From JARYLZ01 sp964388275 (lineage in GTDB: Bacteria > Bacteroidota > Ignavibacteria > SZUA-365): 64,000 bases of DNA. The position numbers and the translations under genes are program-made. The notes under the pieces are model-generated. The model was not told where the DNA came from. It did no database searches and saw only the letters and a program-made list of their open reading frames with translations. The DNA lies in the NCBI GenBank assembly GCA_964388275.1, contig CAYLZD010000008.1, positions 1 to 64,000 of the forward strand, written 5' to 3'. Numbering within the stretch: position 1 is the first letter of the stretch; each line of letters opens with the position of its first letter. Of the stretch, positions 27,252-37,358 are shown in pieces.

Positions 27252-28916
27252 ATGCAATTCTCACTTCGATCAGCGACCGCCGTCCTTCTGCATGCAGCCC
27301 GTATTTCCACCGGCGCAGCGTGTTGCGCGCTCTTCCTTCACTCATTCCCCGCCGCGGCGGACAAGGCGTCGGCTCAAAGCGCGCGGATAATGTGGCGCTT
27401 CGACACGCGCGACGCTTCCTTCGGCCAGACCGCGGCGGGAGACATAGACGGCGACGGCAAACTCGAATTCGTCTTCGGTTGTTATAGAAACGACAGCTCG
27501 ATTTACGCGCTGAACGCCGAAGACGGCTCGTTGCTCTGGAAATTCAACGCCGCCGGACCCGGCACGGACGGATGCAACGATGTCGCGCCGCTGATAGTCG
27601 ATGCGGACGACGACGGCGAGGCGGACGTTATAGTGCCGGCTTCCTGCAATCCGACCACTTTCTGCTTCGACGGCGGAACCGGCGCGGTGAAATGGACCGC
27701 ACGAACGCGGGGCAGCGACTCGCCGCCCGCCGCGGCGGACATTGACGGCGACGGACGTCTGGAAATCCTGCACGGGGAGTTCGGCGGCTACGTAATCTGC
27801 ATGAACGCCGAGGACGGAAGCATAGCGTGGGAACTCGCCGTCGACACCCGGTCATGGATACAGACGGCGCCGACACTTCTGGACGCCGACGGCGACGGCG
27901 CTCTCGATTTCGTCGTCGCCACCTGGAACCGCACCGCGGGTGACACTAACGCCGTCTATGCGTACCGCGCCTCCGACCGCTCCCTGCTCTGGCGCACACC
28001 GCTCGCTGATGTGGTCTATCACGGCACGGCTGTGGCGGACCTGGATCGAGACGGCAAGCCGGAACTGGTCATCGGGGATTACAGCGGCACGATAACGGCT
28101 CTCAATGCCGAGGACGGCAGCATCGCATGGACTTACGAGCATCCCGATGGGTATTATGCCGGCGCCCCCGCCTCCATAGCAGACTTGAACGGCGACGGCC
28201 GCTGCGAAATCGTCGCCGTGGACTGGTACAAGATGCTGGTATTGGCACATGACGGCAGTCTGATCTGGGACTACTCGATCGCTAGCGGCGGCACTTCCTT
28301 CCGCGGAGCTGTCCTGTCGGACGTGGACGGAGACAACCTGCCCGACGCAGTCTTCGGCACAAGCAACGGCAATCTGATAGCGCTCAAAGGCACGGACGGA
28401 TCCACGCTCGCAGACGTCGACCTCGCGGCCGACTATGGAGACGCGCGCTTCGAAATCGATCACGCGCCCGTGATCGCGGATTTCGACGGGGACGGCACGC
28501 TCGATGCTTTCATCGTAGGCGGTCACACGGAGTATCCGGATTTCAGCGGCAATTTCGGTCGCGGATATGCTGTATCACTCGGGCGCGGCGCCGGACCGGA
28601 CTGGCTTATGTTTCAGAACAATCATCGCCGCAACGGGAACATATGCCCCGACGGCACAAGCGCGATATCGGCCGCCGCCGATGCAGCACCCGCACTGATC
28701 TGGCTTTACCCGCTGCCCGTCCGCGAGTCGATCAACATCTCGGCCCGCGGCCTGTCCGGGGCGACTGTAATCGATGCTCTGGGACGCGTTCTGGAGGTCC
28801 GTTCTGCCACTGACGATGCAATCACATTCGACCTTACTCCATACCCGGCAGGAGTGTATTTCGCGCTGTGCGGATTGGAAGGCGCCGTGGTTGTCAGGTC
28901 GTTCGTGAAGAGGTGA
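27252..28916 (+). CDS. FG-GAP/VCBS-type propeller protein with T9SS sorting domain, 554 aa
   Basis: ATG 27252 gives a signal region (LLHAARISTGAACCALFLHS, Ala-rich cleavage AAADKASAQ). The body has about seven blades with calcium-binding-like DxDGDGxxE loops: AGDIDGDGKLEFVFG, DADDDGEADVIVP, ADIDGDGRLEILHG, DADGDGALDFVVA, ADLDRDGKPELVIG, SDVDGDNLPDAVFG, ADFDGDGTLDAFIV, with ALNAEDGSxxW between them as in PQQ-like propellers. The last 75 residues are a T9SS domain (LIWLYPLPVRESINIS, VIDALGRVLEV, ending VVRSFVKR). It begins 52 bases after the right palindrome of the ATPase element, which might supply or disturb its promoter. Confidence 0.88.
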   Translation: MQFSLRSATAVLLHAARISTGAACCALFLHSFPAAADKASAQSARIMWRFDTRDASFGQTAAGDIDGDGKLEFVFGCYRNDSSIYALNAEDGSLLWKFNAAGPGTDGCNDVAPLIVDADDDGEADVIVPASCNPTTFCFDGGTGAVKWTARTRGSDSPPAAADIDGDGRLEILHGEFGGYVICMNAEDGSIAWELAVDTRSWIQTAPTLLDADGDGALDFVVATWNRTAGDTNAVYAYRASDRSLLWRTPLADVVYHGTAVADLDRDGKPELVIGDYSGTITALNAEDGSIAWTYEHPDGYYAGAPASIADLNGDGRCEIVAVDWYKMLVLAHDGSLIWDYSIASGGTSFRGAVLSDVDGDNLPDAVFGTSNGNLIALKGTDGSTLADVDLAADYGDARFEIDHAPVIADFDGDGTLDAFIVGGHTEYPDFSGNFGRGYAVSLGRGAGPDWLMFQNNHRRNGNICPDGTSAISAAADAAPALIWLYPLPVRESINISARGLSGATVIDALGRVLEVRSATDDAITFDLTPYPAGVYFALCGLEGAVVVRSFVKR

Positions 28917-28919
28917 GGA

Positions 28920-29018
28920 GGTAAAGGGTAAAGTGTGAAGAGTAAAGGGGCGCCGTCTAACGTCTCTCGTCTAACGGTTCTGTTAAACGTCTCTCGTTTG
29001 ACCATCTCTCATCCCTCG
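28920..29018 (+). repeat. Composite heptamer repeat: GGTAAAG-type then GTCTAAC-type units
   Basis: Directly after the FG-GAP gene four GGTAAAG-like heptamers (28920-28947) are followed by a run of GTCTAAC / GTCTCTC heptamers (28955-29018). The same two modules in the same order recur at 35067-35225 and 37525-37597. Confidence 0.85.
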
Positions 29019-29036
29019 CTCAGCGCCGGTTGCAAT

Positions 29037-29696
29037 TCACAAGATGTTGATATGCGCTATGACCTGTTTGTTCTCCAAAGCATAGCGCAGCAGGGCGTAA
29101 TTGCCCGATAAATGCAGCTTGCGGCAGATATGCTGCCGGTGATGCTCGATGGTGCGCGGACTGAGGTTCAGTTCTTCCGCTATCTGCATGGTCGTCTGCG
29201 ACATGGCAATGAGGGCAAGCACGCGCGATTCCATCGGGGAGAGCTCGGAGGAGTCCGAGTCCCGTGAAGACGGCTGCACACGAAGCGCGTACTTGAGCAG
29301 CGACGGACTTATGTAGTACTCCCCGTTCAGCACGGCAGTAACGGCGCGAATGATTTCCGTGCCAGCGCTGTCCTTGAGCATGTAGCCGGTGACGCCGAGG
29401 TCCATCGCGCGGTTGAAAATCGATTCCTGGTTGTACATGGTCAATATCAGGACGGCGACTGGTATCTGTTCGGCATGAATCGCCCCGGCCACATCCAGCC
29501 CGCTTTTGACCGGCATCTCTACGTCCAGCAGGAGCACGTCGGGCGGAGACAATCGCACTGATCGAAGGGCATCCTCGCCGTTGCCCGCTTCGCCTACGAT
29601 CTCGAAGCGTCCGTCGCGCCTTAGCACTTCGCGCAGGCCGTCGAGAACGATAGGATGATCGTCGGCAAGGAATACCGTGTGACGCGTTTTTTCCAT
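29037..29696 (-). CDS. NarL/FixJ-type response regulator, 219 aa
   Basis: The receiver domain (residues 1-125) has the acidic pocket ADDHP at 11-15, phospho-acceptor Asp58 in LLLDVEMPVKSG, Thr in ILTMYN and Lys in YMLKDS. The C-terminal LuxR-type helix-turn-helix is LSPMESRVLALIAMSQTTMQ then IAEELNLSPRTIEHHRQHIC. It would be phosphorylated by the histidine kinase encoded just upstream: the kinase stop TAA overlaps this ATG as TAATG, a sign of translational coupling. Targets are unknown. Confidence 0.95.
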   Translation of the reverse strand: MEKTRHTVFLADDHPIVLDGLREVLRRDGRFEIVGEAGNGEDALRSVRLSPPDVLLLDVEMPVKSGLDVAGAIHAEQIPVAVLILTMYNQESIFNRAMDLGVTGYMLKDSAGTEIIRAVTAVLNGEYYISPSLLKYALRVQPSSRDSDSSELSPMESRVLALIAMSQTTMQIAEELNLSPRTIEHHRQHICRKLHLSGNYALLRYALENKQVIAHINIL

Positions 29697-32050
29697 TACG
29701 GCCTCCTGTTGATTTCAACGGGCACGAATATTTCGATCGAAGTCCCGCGGCCCGGTTCGGATTCGATGCGGCAGTTTCCGCCGAGAATTCCCACGCGCTC
29801 CCGCATCCCTTGCAGGCCGAGACCGCGCGGCCTGCTCCCGGCCGCCCGCATATCGAAGCCGCGGCCGTCGTCGCGCAGACGCAGATACAGGCCTGCCGCT
29901 GCGCGTCTAATCTCCAGGGAGCAGAAATCCGCCTCCGCATGGCGGAGCACATTGGCAAGGCCCTCCTGAACGATGCGGAAAATGTGTATCTCCATTTCCC
30001 CAGACAGGGCGCCGTCTATATCGTCCAGATCCACTTCTGCCCTGATGCGCGATGATTGCAGCATCTCGGCGGCTGTCTCCCGTATGGTTTCAGTCAACCC
30101 GGTGCGGGCAAGCTGCACGGGGCGCAAATTGTAGGCGATGAAACGGATGTCCTCCAGCATGGTTGCTGCAATGCTTAACGCCTTCTCGAGCGTCTGCTTC
30201 GCCACGTCAGGGATCGGCTTTTCGGCAAGGGCAAGGTGCAGGTTGCTCTTGACGACCATCGCCTCCTGCCCGACACTGTCGTGCAATTCCCTGGCTATGC
30301 GCTCGCGCTCGAGTTCCTGGGCGCTTATCAGCTTCCTTGTGAATTCCTCCCTGAGTTCCTTCTCCGAGCGTTCCTTCTCCAACTGCAGCAAGGCCGCCTG
30401 TGCCTCGGCCGCGCGCGCCTGCATTTCCGCCGTTTCCGCTCTTCGTACCGCCTTCTCCTTCTTTTGCCGGCTGCGCGTCACCGCGATAAAGCCCAAGGCC
30501 GCCAGCAGACCGCCTCCGAGGAGCATCGAATTACGAAGTCCCTGCTCGCGCTGCGCCACGGAGGCCTGAAGTTCCCTGTCCTTCGACAGCAGGGCGATCG
30601 ACTTCTCCTGACGGTCCTTTTCCGCCGCGTTCCGTTCCAGCAGGCGCGCCCGGTTCTCCAGTTCCAGCGATTGCAGCCGGTTGCTCTGCGACAGCAGCCG
30701 GGTGTGCTCCGCGGCGCGCTGCATTTCCAGTGTCCGTCTCTCGAGTTCCACGTCCTGCAGGCGCCGGTTGTTCTGTAGTTCGCGCAATTCGCTCTCTCGT
30801 TTCTCCGTCTCGTATCGGGCGTTCAGTTCGGCTATCTTCGCCGTGCTCTCGCGGCTGTAAACTGTATCGCGGAGTCGATTGTAGCGCTTGTGGTATTCCA
30901 GCGCGTATTCGAGCTCGCCGCGGCACTCGTGCAAACCGATCAGGTTTTGGTACACCGTCATTTGCGCGTGAACATCTTCGGAGCCCGACAGCTGATCGAT
31001 GGCCTGTCGGGCAAAGTAGATAGCCCGCTCCAGTTGCGTAGGTTTCGAGGCGTCGCAGTTCAAGGTCGCTGCGAGACCGGCGCAAGCAACAGCAATCTGG
31101 GCGTGAGCGCGCAATTGCACCGCAATCTCAAGCGCATTCTGGAAACACCGGAAGGCCTGCGCAGCTTCGAGTTTTACCTTGTAAGCGCTGCCGAGATTCA
31201 ACAACAGCCCGCACCGCAGGTACTCATTGCCGATTTCCAGCGCGATTTTCAGGCCGCGCTCTAGATCCGAAATCGCTTCCTCTATGCGTCCTGATCCAAC
31301 CAGAGGTATGGACATCTGACTGAGGGTAAAGGCTGTGATATACCTGTCGCCGATGCTCTCCGCCAGTAACAGCGCCTTTCGGTAGTATTGAATTCGCAAT
31401 TCAGGAGTCGACTGAGCGTTTCCGATATTCATCAGTGTGCCGCAAATACGGCTGGAATCGCCCGTTTTTTCGTCAATGTTCAGCGCCCGATTCCAATGTT
31501 CAATGGCATCGGCATTCCGCCCGAGGTAGAACAAACTCGAAGCAGCATTGTTGAGAATGCTTGACATCGCTTCCTCAGCGCCGATCCTCTCAGCAATATC
31601 GAGCGCATAAACGTAAACCTCCACAGCTTCCTTATTACGTCCCAGGCCGGTCAGGGATCTCCCTTTCAGATTCAAAGCCTGTACGAGTTCCAACCTGGTG
31701 GGCAGGTCTCTTGCCGCCTCCACTGATTCTTCTGCGTATTCCAATGACCGTTGATTATCTCCTTTGTAACCATAAACAGACCCTATACCGGCAAGCGCAC
31801 GGCTGATGCCTGATCCATAATCCATGATACGAGAAAGGTCACAGGCCTTATGCAGGATGTCAAGCGCTTTTTCGGGATTTTCTCTCTTCATCCGTATGCT
31901 GACGGAAGCTATCATTGAATTGATCTCCGTCGTGTCGGTGTTTTTCAACATGCCGACGAGGCCTGCAGTACTGTTCTTCTCCTTCTGGTGGCTGAAAACC
32001 GGTGTGGAAAACGCCAGGGCAAAGACAATAATCACGCAATTACTTTTCAT
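29696..32050 (-). CDS. TPR-containing sensor histidine kinase (HisKA_3), 784 aa
   Basis: ATG 32050 follows CGGAG and opens a signal peptide (CVIIVFALAFSTPVFS). Residues about 30-420 are seven or more TPR units in the periplasm (ALAGIGSVYGYKGDNQRSLE, AHAQIAVACAGLAATLN), then a long coiled coil (430-530), a TM helix (NSMLLGGGLLAALGFIAV), a second coiled coil, the HisKA_3 dimerisation box ERIARELHDSVGQ with the phosphorylated His near residue 590, and the ATPase lobe (VQEGLANVLRHAEA, LRDDGRGFDM, GLGLQGMRERV). This is the common FCB-group TPR kinase architecture. It forms a two-gene unit with the NarL regulator. A longer start at 32173 lacks support. Confidence 0.92.
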   Translation of the reverse strand: MKSNCVIIVFALAFSTPVFSHQKEKNSTAGLVGMLKNTDTTEINSMIASVSIRMKRENPEKALDILHKACDLSRIMDYGSGISRALAGIGSVYGYKGDNQRSLEYAEESVEAARDLPTRLELVQALNLKGRSLTGLGRNKEAVEVYVYALDIAERIGAEEAMSSILNNAASSLFYLGRNADAIEHWNRALNIDEKTGDSSRICGTLMNIGNAQSTPELRIQYYRKALLLAESIGDRYITAFTLSQMSIPLVGSGRIEEAISDLERGLKIALEIGNEYLRCGLLLNLGSAYKVKLEAAQAFRCFQNALEIAVQLRAHAQIAVACAGLAATLNCDASKPTQLERAIYFARQAIDQLSGSEDVHAQMTVYQNLIGLHECRGELEYALEYHKRYNRLRDTVYSRESTAKIAELNARYETEKRESELRELQNNRRLQDVELERRTLEMQRAAEHTRLLSQSNRLQSLELENRARLLERNAAEKDRQEKSIALLSKDRELQASVAQREQGLRNSMLLGGGLLAALGFIAVTRSRQKKEKAVRRAETAEMQARAAEAQAALLQLEKERSEKELREEFTRKLISAQELERERIARELHDSVGQEAMVVKSNLHLALAEKPIPDVAKQTLEKALSIAATMLEDIRFIAYNLRPVQLARTGLTETIRETAAEMLQSSRIRAEVDLDDIDGALSGEMEIHIFRIVQEGLANVLRHAEADFCSLEIRRAAAGLYLRLRDDGRGFDMRAAGSRPRGLGLQGMRERVGILGGNCRIESEPGRGTSIEIFVPVEINRRP

Positions 32051-32255
32051 AGCCTTATCTCCGCGATTGATCGGCTTCGGTGCACATGTCGGATCATATC
32101 GGTTCTTGAGTTTAAGAATCCGTTGCATAGTAGCCCGGTAAAAGACCCGTATTCCGGAGCACCATGGCAACACCGATTACTACGCCTCCAAGAGGATTGA
32201 TTCCATATTCTCATTCACAAGCTTCAGATGTGCACCCAATGAGCGAGATATACGC

Positions 32256-35048
32256 TCACCTTTTCATGATAAACCGCCTGACACGAAGCATGTCGCCTGC
32301 AGTGAGTTCCAGATTGTACACTCCGGCTGCAAGACCTGTAATGTTCAGGATAACAGTGCGATTATCTCCCCAGTATGATTCGGTGCTCTCGAATGAACAC
32401 AGTTCCCGTCCTGTTGTGGAATAGACTATGATGCGAACGGGAAGAGCGGCAGGCAATGAATACTGCACGAAGATCTTTTCCGACGCGGGATTCGGATAAA
32501 CACTCAAACACACTTCCTGCGGCGCGGCAGGATTTCGTACCTCGACCACGGGAGAGTAACTCGATGAGCCTTGGTAGTCCACCTGGAGGAGACGGTAGCG
32601 AAGCAACAGCTCAGAAATAATGTTCGTCGTGAGCACATCGACAAAGCTGTAGGCGTGTTCACAGGATGCATTTCCCATGCCTGATACGGCTCCGACAGAT
32701 GACCATCCCCCTTCGTTTCCGGCGTTGCGCTCGACCACAAAGATGAGGTTGCTTTGTTCGCTTGCGGTGGTCCAGCGCAGAAGGACTTCGCCTACTGTTG
32801 TCCGTTGTGCGCTGAAGGATAACAGTTCAACAGGGAAAGTACCGTTAGCATCGAAGTGAACGACGAATCCATCAGTCGGTCCTCCGCCGTACGCCGACGA
32901 ATTCGTAACAGGGATATTCATGCTGTATGTTAGTCCGGAAATCGCGATACTTCCGATTCCATCCACTGCGATGTCGTTGCCCCTATCAATCCCGTTTCCT
33001 CCATAGTATGTCGCCCAGAGCAGGGTACCGCTGTTGTTGAGCTTCATAACAAACGCATCTTCACCTCCGGCGTGTGTCGAATTATTGGTGACAGGAAAAT
33101 TCATACTTGTTGTATTCCCTCCGATCGCAATCGTTCCGCTCCCATCCATGGCGATCGAATTACCGTAATCATTTCCGCTTCCTCCATAATAGGAGGACCA
33201 CTGCACAGTGCCTGTACCGTTGTACTTGACGATAAAAATATCAGATCCACCGGCAAGTATTGACGAATTCGTTACGGGAAAGTTAGAACTCGCCGTTGTG
33301 CCGGTTACTGCCGCGTATCCGTTTCCATCAACGGAGATCCCATATCCTTGATCTGTGTTTCCGCCACCGCAATAAGTGGCCCACTGGACTGCTCCGTTTC
33401 CGTTGAGTTTAGCAATGAATGCATCATAGCCGCCACAGAATTGTGACGAATTCGTGACTGGAATATCAGGACTCTGGGTCCATCCGGTAAAAAAAACATC
33501 TCCGCTAACATCCGTGGCAATCGCAATAACCTGATCCTGGTAACTGCCACCGTAATAGGTCGCCCATTTTACAGTCCCGTTCGCATCGAATTTGACGACA
33601 TGGCCGTCCCATGTACCGGACAGAGTGGATGAATTGGTAACCGGCAGATTAGTACTGTTCGTGTGACCAACGATTAAAATATTTCCATTTCCGTCAAAGT
33701 CGATTCCATTCCCATATGTGCCTCCGTTGCCACCGTAATAGGTCGCCCAGAGCACAGTCCCGTTAACGGTGAACTTCACAACGAACATATTATATATTCC
33801 GTTGAGCGTCGTCGAATTCGTGACCGGGAAATTCGCGCTCCCGGTATCTCCCGTGATCACAATGTTACCGCTCCCGTCTGCGCATATGGCAAAAGCCCAA
33901 TCTCTTGAATTGCCGCCGCAATAGGTCGCCCATAACATCATCCCGATGCCATTATACTTGACGGTGAAAGCGTCAAGGCCGCCGCTATTCCACGAAGAAT
34001 TCGTGACAGGGAAATTCATGCTTTGTGTAAATCCTGTGATAATCACATTACCGTTTCCATCCATGGTGATTCCTGTTGCGTTGTCCTGCGCGCTCCCCCC
34101 GATATACGTCGCCCATGGATCGATAATCAGGTCTGCCGTCCAGTCATACTCACCCACCCGGTAGCGCAGGACGTCTCCCTCCAGAATGAACGACGACTCC
34201 ACGCTCCGGCCGCCGTGCTGATACGTCACCGGCGCCTGCTCGATGACTTCACCGAGCGGTGTTGTAACGCGCAGATCACCGCTCTCATCGAGCTGCATTC
34301 CTGCGGCCCCTGAGAAACGCAGTCGTATGTCCGACACTTCTCCGCCCGGATGCACGATGAACTCGTACTTCACACGCCCGCCAGAGGAATGGTACACGAG
34401 ATCTATGTTCCGGTATATCTTCTCGTAAGTGATGCACCCGTATGCCGGAACATGGGTGATGCCCTCAGAACAGTGGGCGAGGTAGTAATGAGAAACACCC
34501 TCCAGCTCCTCACTTGCGCTTATGCGCGGGAAGGGATTGGCGCCGTCGAAAAGCATGTCCATACGGTAAAGCGTGCAGGTCCCGGGATCGCGGCCGGGAT
34601 CGAAGGGCGGGCCGCCGGGCGAGGCCCGGTCCCCCGCCTCACCTGTATCCTCCGGCCTCTCGTGTTTCGTGAACACGTAACTCACGCCCTCGCGACGGAA
34701 ATACAAGCGGGCGCCTGGAGCATCAGCGGTATAAAGCAGGTCGGGGCGCACCTTTCCCTCGGTGTCGGCCAACTGGCCCCGGTTCGGTATGAAGCGTATC
34801 GTGGATTTCGATGCGGAAATCAGGGACTTCCCTTCCCCGGCATACGTCCTGTTTTCAGTCGCGGGAAAAAGGGAGCGCTCATCTAACAGATGCCGCTGCG
34901 GCGCCGGAAGCAATACGGACGGTGTGGATTTGTAAGCTTCACGTCCGGCTACTGCTGTGCGGTCGCGCTCGGCGTACTGAGAAGCGATCGCGGTCTGGGC
35001 GGTCAGAGCCACCGCGATCGCGATGATGCGGAGGGATTTGGGATGCAT
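32256..35048 (-). CDS. SBBP seven-bladed propeller protein with T9SS sorting domain, 930 aa
   Basis: AGAGG precedes ATG 35048; the signal peptide is IIAIAVALTAQTAIAS. An N-terminal beta-rich domain (residues 75-300: RFIPNRGQLADTEGKV, RLYFRREGVSYVFTKHE, KYEFIVHPGGEVSDIRLRF) is the one usually found in front of SBBP repeats. Seven repeats of about 60 residues follow, each with WATYYGG, MDGNGNVIITG and NFPVTNSS, enough for one complete seven-bladed beta-propeller. After a Fn3-like linker (LLSFSAQRTTVGEVLLRWTT) comes the T9SS tail (LSVYPNPASEKIFVQYSL, ending RRFIMKR). Likely surface-exposed; substrate unknown. Confidence 0.92.
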   Translation of the reverse strand: MHPKSLRIIAIAVALTAQTAIASQYAERDRTAVAGREAYKSTPSVLLPAPQRHLLDERSLFPATENRTYAGEGKSLISASKSTIRFIPNRGQLADTEGKVRPDLLYTADAPGARLYFRREGVSYVFTKHERPEDTGEAGDRASPGGPPFDPGRDPGTCTLYRMDMLFDGANPFPRISASEELEGVSHYYLAHCSEGITHVPAYGCITYEKIYRNIDLVYHSSGGRVKYEFIVHPGGEVSDIRLRFSGAAGMQLDESGDLRVTTPLGEVIEQAPVTYQHGGRSVESSFILEGDVLRYRVGEYDWTADLIIDPWATYIGGSAQDNATGITMDGNGNVIITGFTQSMNFPVTNSSWNSGGLDAFTVKYNGIGMMLWATYCGGNSRDWAFAICADGSGNIVITGDTGSANFPVTNSTTLNGIYNMFVVKFTVNGTVLWATYYGGNGGTYGNGIDFDGNGNILIVGHTNSTNLPVTNSSTLSGTWDGHVVKFDANGTVKWATYYGGSYQDQVIAIATDVSGDVFFTGWTQSPDIPVTNSSQFCGGYDAFIAKLNGNGAVQWATYCGGGNTDQGYGISVDGNGYAAVTGTTASSNFPVTNSSILAGGSDIFIVKYNGTGTVQWSSYYGGSGNDYGNSIAMDGSGTIAIGGNTTSMNFPVTNNSTHAGGEDAFVMKLNNSGTLLWATYYGGNGIDRGNDIAVDGIGSIAISGLTYSMNIPVTNSSAYGGGPTDGFVVHFDANGTFPVELLSFSAQRTTVGEVLLRWTTASEQSNLIFVVERNAGNEGGWSSVGAVSGMGNASCEHAYSFVDVLTTNIISELLLRYRLLQVDYQGSSSYSPVVEVRNPAAPQEVCLSVYPNPASEKIFVQYSLPAALPVRIIVYSTTGRELCSFESTESYWGDNRTVILNITGLAAGVYNLELTAGDMLRVRRFIMKR

Positions 35049-35066
35049 GTATGCCTCTGGGAAAGG

Positions 35067-35225
35067 GGTAAAGGGTAAAGAGTAAAGGGCAAAGAGTTGC
35101 CTGAATACTTTGATAATCGAAACTGCGTGTCCTTTTGCTGATTCTGAGCTGCGTTGTGCCACCAGAAAGCGTGCAACATAAAACGCCTGCCGTCTGATCG
35201 TCCAACAGTCTGATCCTCTAATCGT
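35067..35225 (+). repeat. Composite heptamer repeat upstream of the SBBP gene
   Basis: GGTAAAG, GGTAAAG, AGTAAAG, GGCAAAG occupy 35067-35094, and a degenerate GTCTGAT/GTCCAAC series lies at about 35186-35225. Module order matches 28920-29018. The array is in the leader of the SBBP gene. Confidence 0.7.
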
Positions 35226-35320
35226 CCACGGGCCTCTCTATACCGGATTGGAATCGTTTTGACGAAAGGTATGAAGCATATCCCGGAAACGCAAGGATAT
35301 CCTGAAAGGGATCATGCGTC

Positions 35321-37165
35321 TCAACGAATCACCGTCAATGCTCGCGAGTCGCGACTTCCGTCGGCTTGCAGATGCAGCACATATACTCCGGGCGCAAGCA
35401 AGCCGGGATTGAAGTTCAAAGCGTGTATTCCTGCGCGAAGCGTTCCTTCATGCACAAGCGCAATTTCGCGGCCGAGCAAATCGCTCAAGGTGAGCCTTGC
35501 ATGGCAATCCCTCGACAGGTTGACAGAGACACTGGTTGTTGCTGCGCCGGAAGTGGAAAGCGACACTGGATTCGGGTGAAGCGGTAGTATCCGCGGTTCC
35601 GTTGACGACGATCCGCCGATGGAGGCAATCTGTTTGGGGCTGACGGATTGTGCCGGATCGAACACCCAAGGCTCCGAACCCCAACTCGGATGATCAGCGC
35701 TGAACAGTATTTTACCGAACATCTCAATTACTCCCCGCGGCATGGATCCCTCCGGACCGGGATGAATGTCAGCAAGCATCCGTGTGCCGGCCGCTGCCCC
35801 GTTGCTCTCCCATAGTTCCATGCCATGTACACCGTCGGTTGCCCTCAAGCATATTTTCCCGCCCGCAACGGCAAAGCGTGATTTCGAATAACACGGATTT
35901 TCGTACGGCGTCCCGAGATCGCAGTCGCCCGCAGGATTAATAGTTGCCACGAGAATGGTTCCCGCCTGCGTGCCGTCGCTTTTCCAAAGCTGGCGCGTAT
36001 TGCTCTCACCGGCCGCCGTGAAATAAAGAGCACTTCCGAGCAGGGTAATGAAGCACGGGTTGGAACCGGCAGTTCCGGGATTGATATCCGCCACCATGAC
36101 AGTACCCTGCGCGGTTCCGTCGCTCCTCCAAAGTTCTCTGCCGTTGATACCGTCATCCGCCGAGAAATACAGCACTCCGTTCATCTCTATGAGATGTCGA
36201 GGAATGGAGGCCCCGTTTGGATTGATGTCCTTAACCATCATAGTGCCGGCATGACTGCCGTCGGTTTTCCAGAGTTCGAAGCCGTTTGTCCAGTCATTTG
36301 CGACGAAATAGAGATTGCTGTCTGCCGGGCAAGGCAAACTGTACCAGTTGTAAGCCAGATTTCCCATCGTGAAATTTACCGGAGCGCATACACGCCATGT
36401 GCCGGCCGCAGTGCCGTCACTGCGGCAAAGTGATAAGCTGTCCAAAACGACGTAGCTGCTGTAACCATAAAAATAGACCGCGTTGTTAAAAGGCAACATG
36501 TATTTTGGAATAGTTCCCCACTCGCCTGTGCCGGGATTGTAATCGGCCGTCGATTTCAACAGGCTTTTCACGAGGACCGTGCCCGCCGCTGTGCCGTCAC
36601 TGCGCAGGAGTTCCCTCTTGTAGGTTCTCCCCAAAACCATCGCATTGCGCATCACCTTGCTTTCAATACCGGCCGTGAATAATGTGGTGTTCCCAAATGT
36701 GATGAAATCAGAAGGGGAAGAAGACAGGATTTCCTTCTTGCTGTCGGCCATGATATTCTTCAGGAGTAACGTTCCGGCCGAAGTCCCATCCGTCTTGAAC
36801 AGCTCATTCCCTGTTGTCCCGTTATTGCCGCTGAGGAGCAAGAATGCGCCCGTGCTGTTCTGGTTGGGGGGAAGTGAAACATAGTTTGAGAATGGGATTC
36901 TCGAACCCTCTCCGGACCCTGCATACAAGTCCTTGACAAGAATCGTATTGAGAGTAGTCCCATCCGTTTTCCAGAGTTCCCGGCCGCTGACTCCGTCGTC
37001 CGCGGAAAAATAAGCGTACCCGTTCAGCATTTCGACCGAAGTAAAATGGCTGTGATTAGAGTTGCCGGTATTCGGATAAATATCCTTGAGCAGTTTCGGA
37101 TTCTGTGCGGCCAGAAACGGCGGCAGTAAAGCGAGCAATATTAATTGTGCGATGGATAATCTCAT
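35321..37165 (-). CDS. ELWxxDGT-repeat protein with T9SS sorting domain, 614 aa
   Basis: A short signal peptide (LSIAQLILLALLPPFLAAQ) leads into at least eight ELWxxDGT repeats: RELWKTDGTTLNTILVKDLY, NELFKTDGTSAGTLLLKNIM, ELLRSDGTAAGTVLVKSLL, FELWKTDGSHAGTMMVKDIN, RELWRSDGTAQGTVMVADIN, RQLWKSDGTQAGTILVATIN and others, a recognised repeat family thought to form propellers. The C-terminus has a T9SS domain (LPLHPNPVSLSTSGAATTS, LTLSDLLGREIALVHEG, PGVYVLHLQADGSRDS). CAAGGAG is upstream of the start. Function unknown; probably secreted to the surface. Confidence 0.92.
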   Translation of the reverse strand: MRLSIAQLILLALLPPFLAAQNPKLLKDIYPNTGNSNHSHFTSVEMLNGYAYFSADDGVSGRELWKTDGTTLNTILVKDLYAGSGEGSRIPFSNYVSLPPNQNSTGAFLLLSGNNGTTGNELFKTDGTSAGTLLLKNIMADSKKEILSSSPSDFITFGNTTLFTAGIESKVMRNAMVLGRTYKRELLRSDGTAAGTVLVKSLLKSTADYNPGTGEWGTIPKYMLPFNNAVYFYGYSSYVVLDSLSLCRSDGTAAGTWRVCAPVNFTMGNLAYNWYSLPCPADSNLYFVANDWTNGFELWKTDGSHAGTMMVKDINPNGASIPRHLIEMNGVLYFSADDGINGRELWRSDGTAQGTVMVADINPGTAGSNPCFITLLGSALYFTAAGESNTRQLWKSDGTQAGTILVATINPAGDCDLGTPYENPCYSKSRFAVAGGKICLRATDGVHGMELWESNGAAAGTRMLADIHPGPEGSMPRGVIEMFGKILFSADHPSWGSEPWVFDPAQSVSPKQIASIGGSSSTEPRILPLHPNPVSLSTSGAATTSVSVNLSRDCHARLTLSDLLGREIALVHEGTLRAGIHALNFNPGLLAPGVYVLHLQADGSRDSRALTVIR

Positions 37166-37295
37166 GACAATTACTCCTTGTTGAAGTTGATTATGCCGGA
37201 AAAAGCTTTGTGAATGATGAACGCTGGTTGATGATCACTGATTTCGACTTGAGGAATATCCAAAATCAGATGATTCGGCGCATCGGTGATAGCAC

Positions 37296-37339
37296 CCTTT
37301 TTCTATGGGTGGTAGTACCTTTTTGTATAGGTGGTAGTA
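37296..37339 (+). repeat. Tandem pair of 22-bp direct repeats upstream of the ELWxxDGT gene
   Basis: CCTTTTTCTATGGGTGGTAGTA (37296-37317) is followed without gap by CCTTTTTGTATAGGTGGTAGTA (37318-37339), 20 of 22 identical. It lies 130 bases upstream of the ELWxxDGT start (minus strand) and could be a double operator. The rest of the 37166-37595 spacer holds only simple repeats. Confidence 0.85.
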
Positions 37340-37358
37340 CCAGCGGGAGGGGGGGATA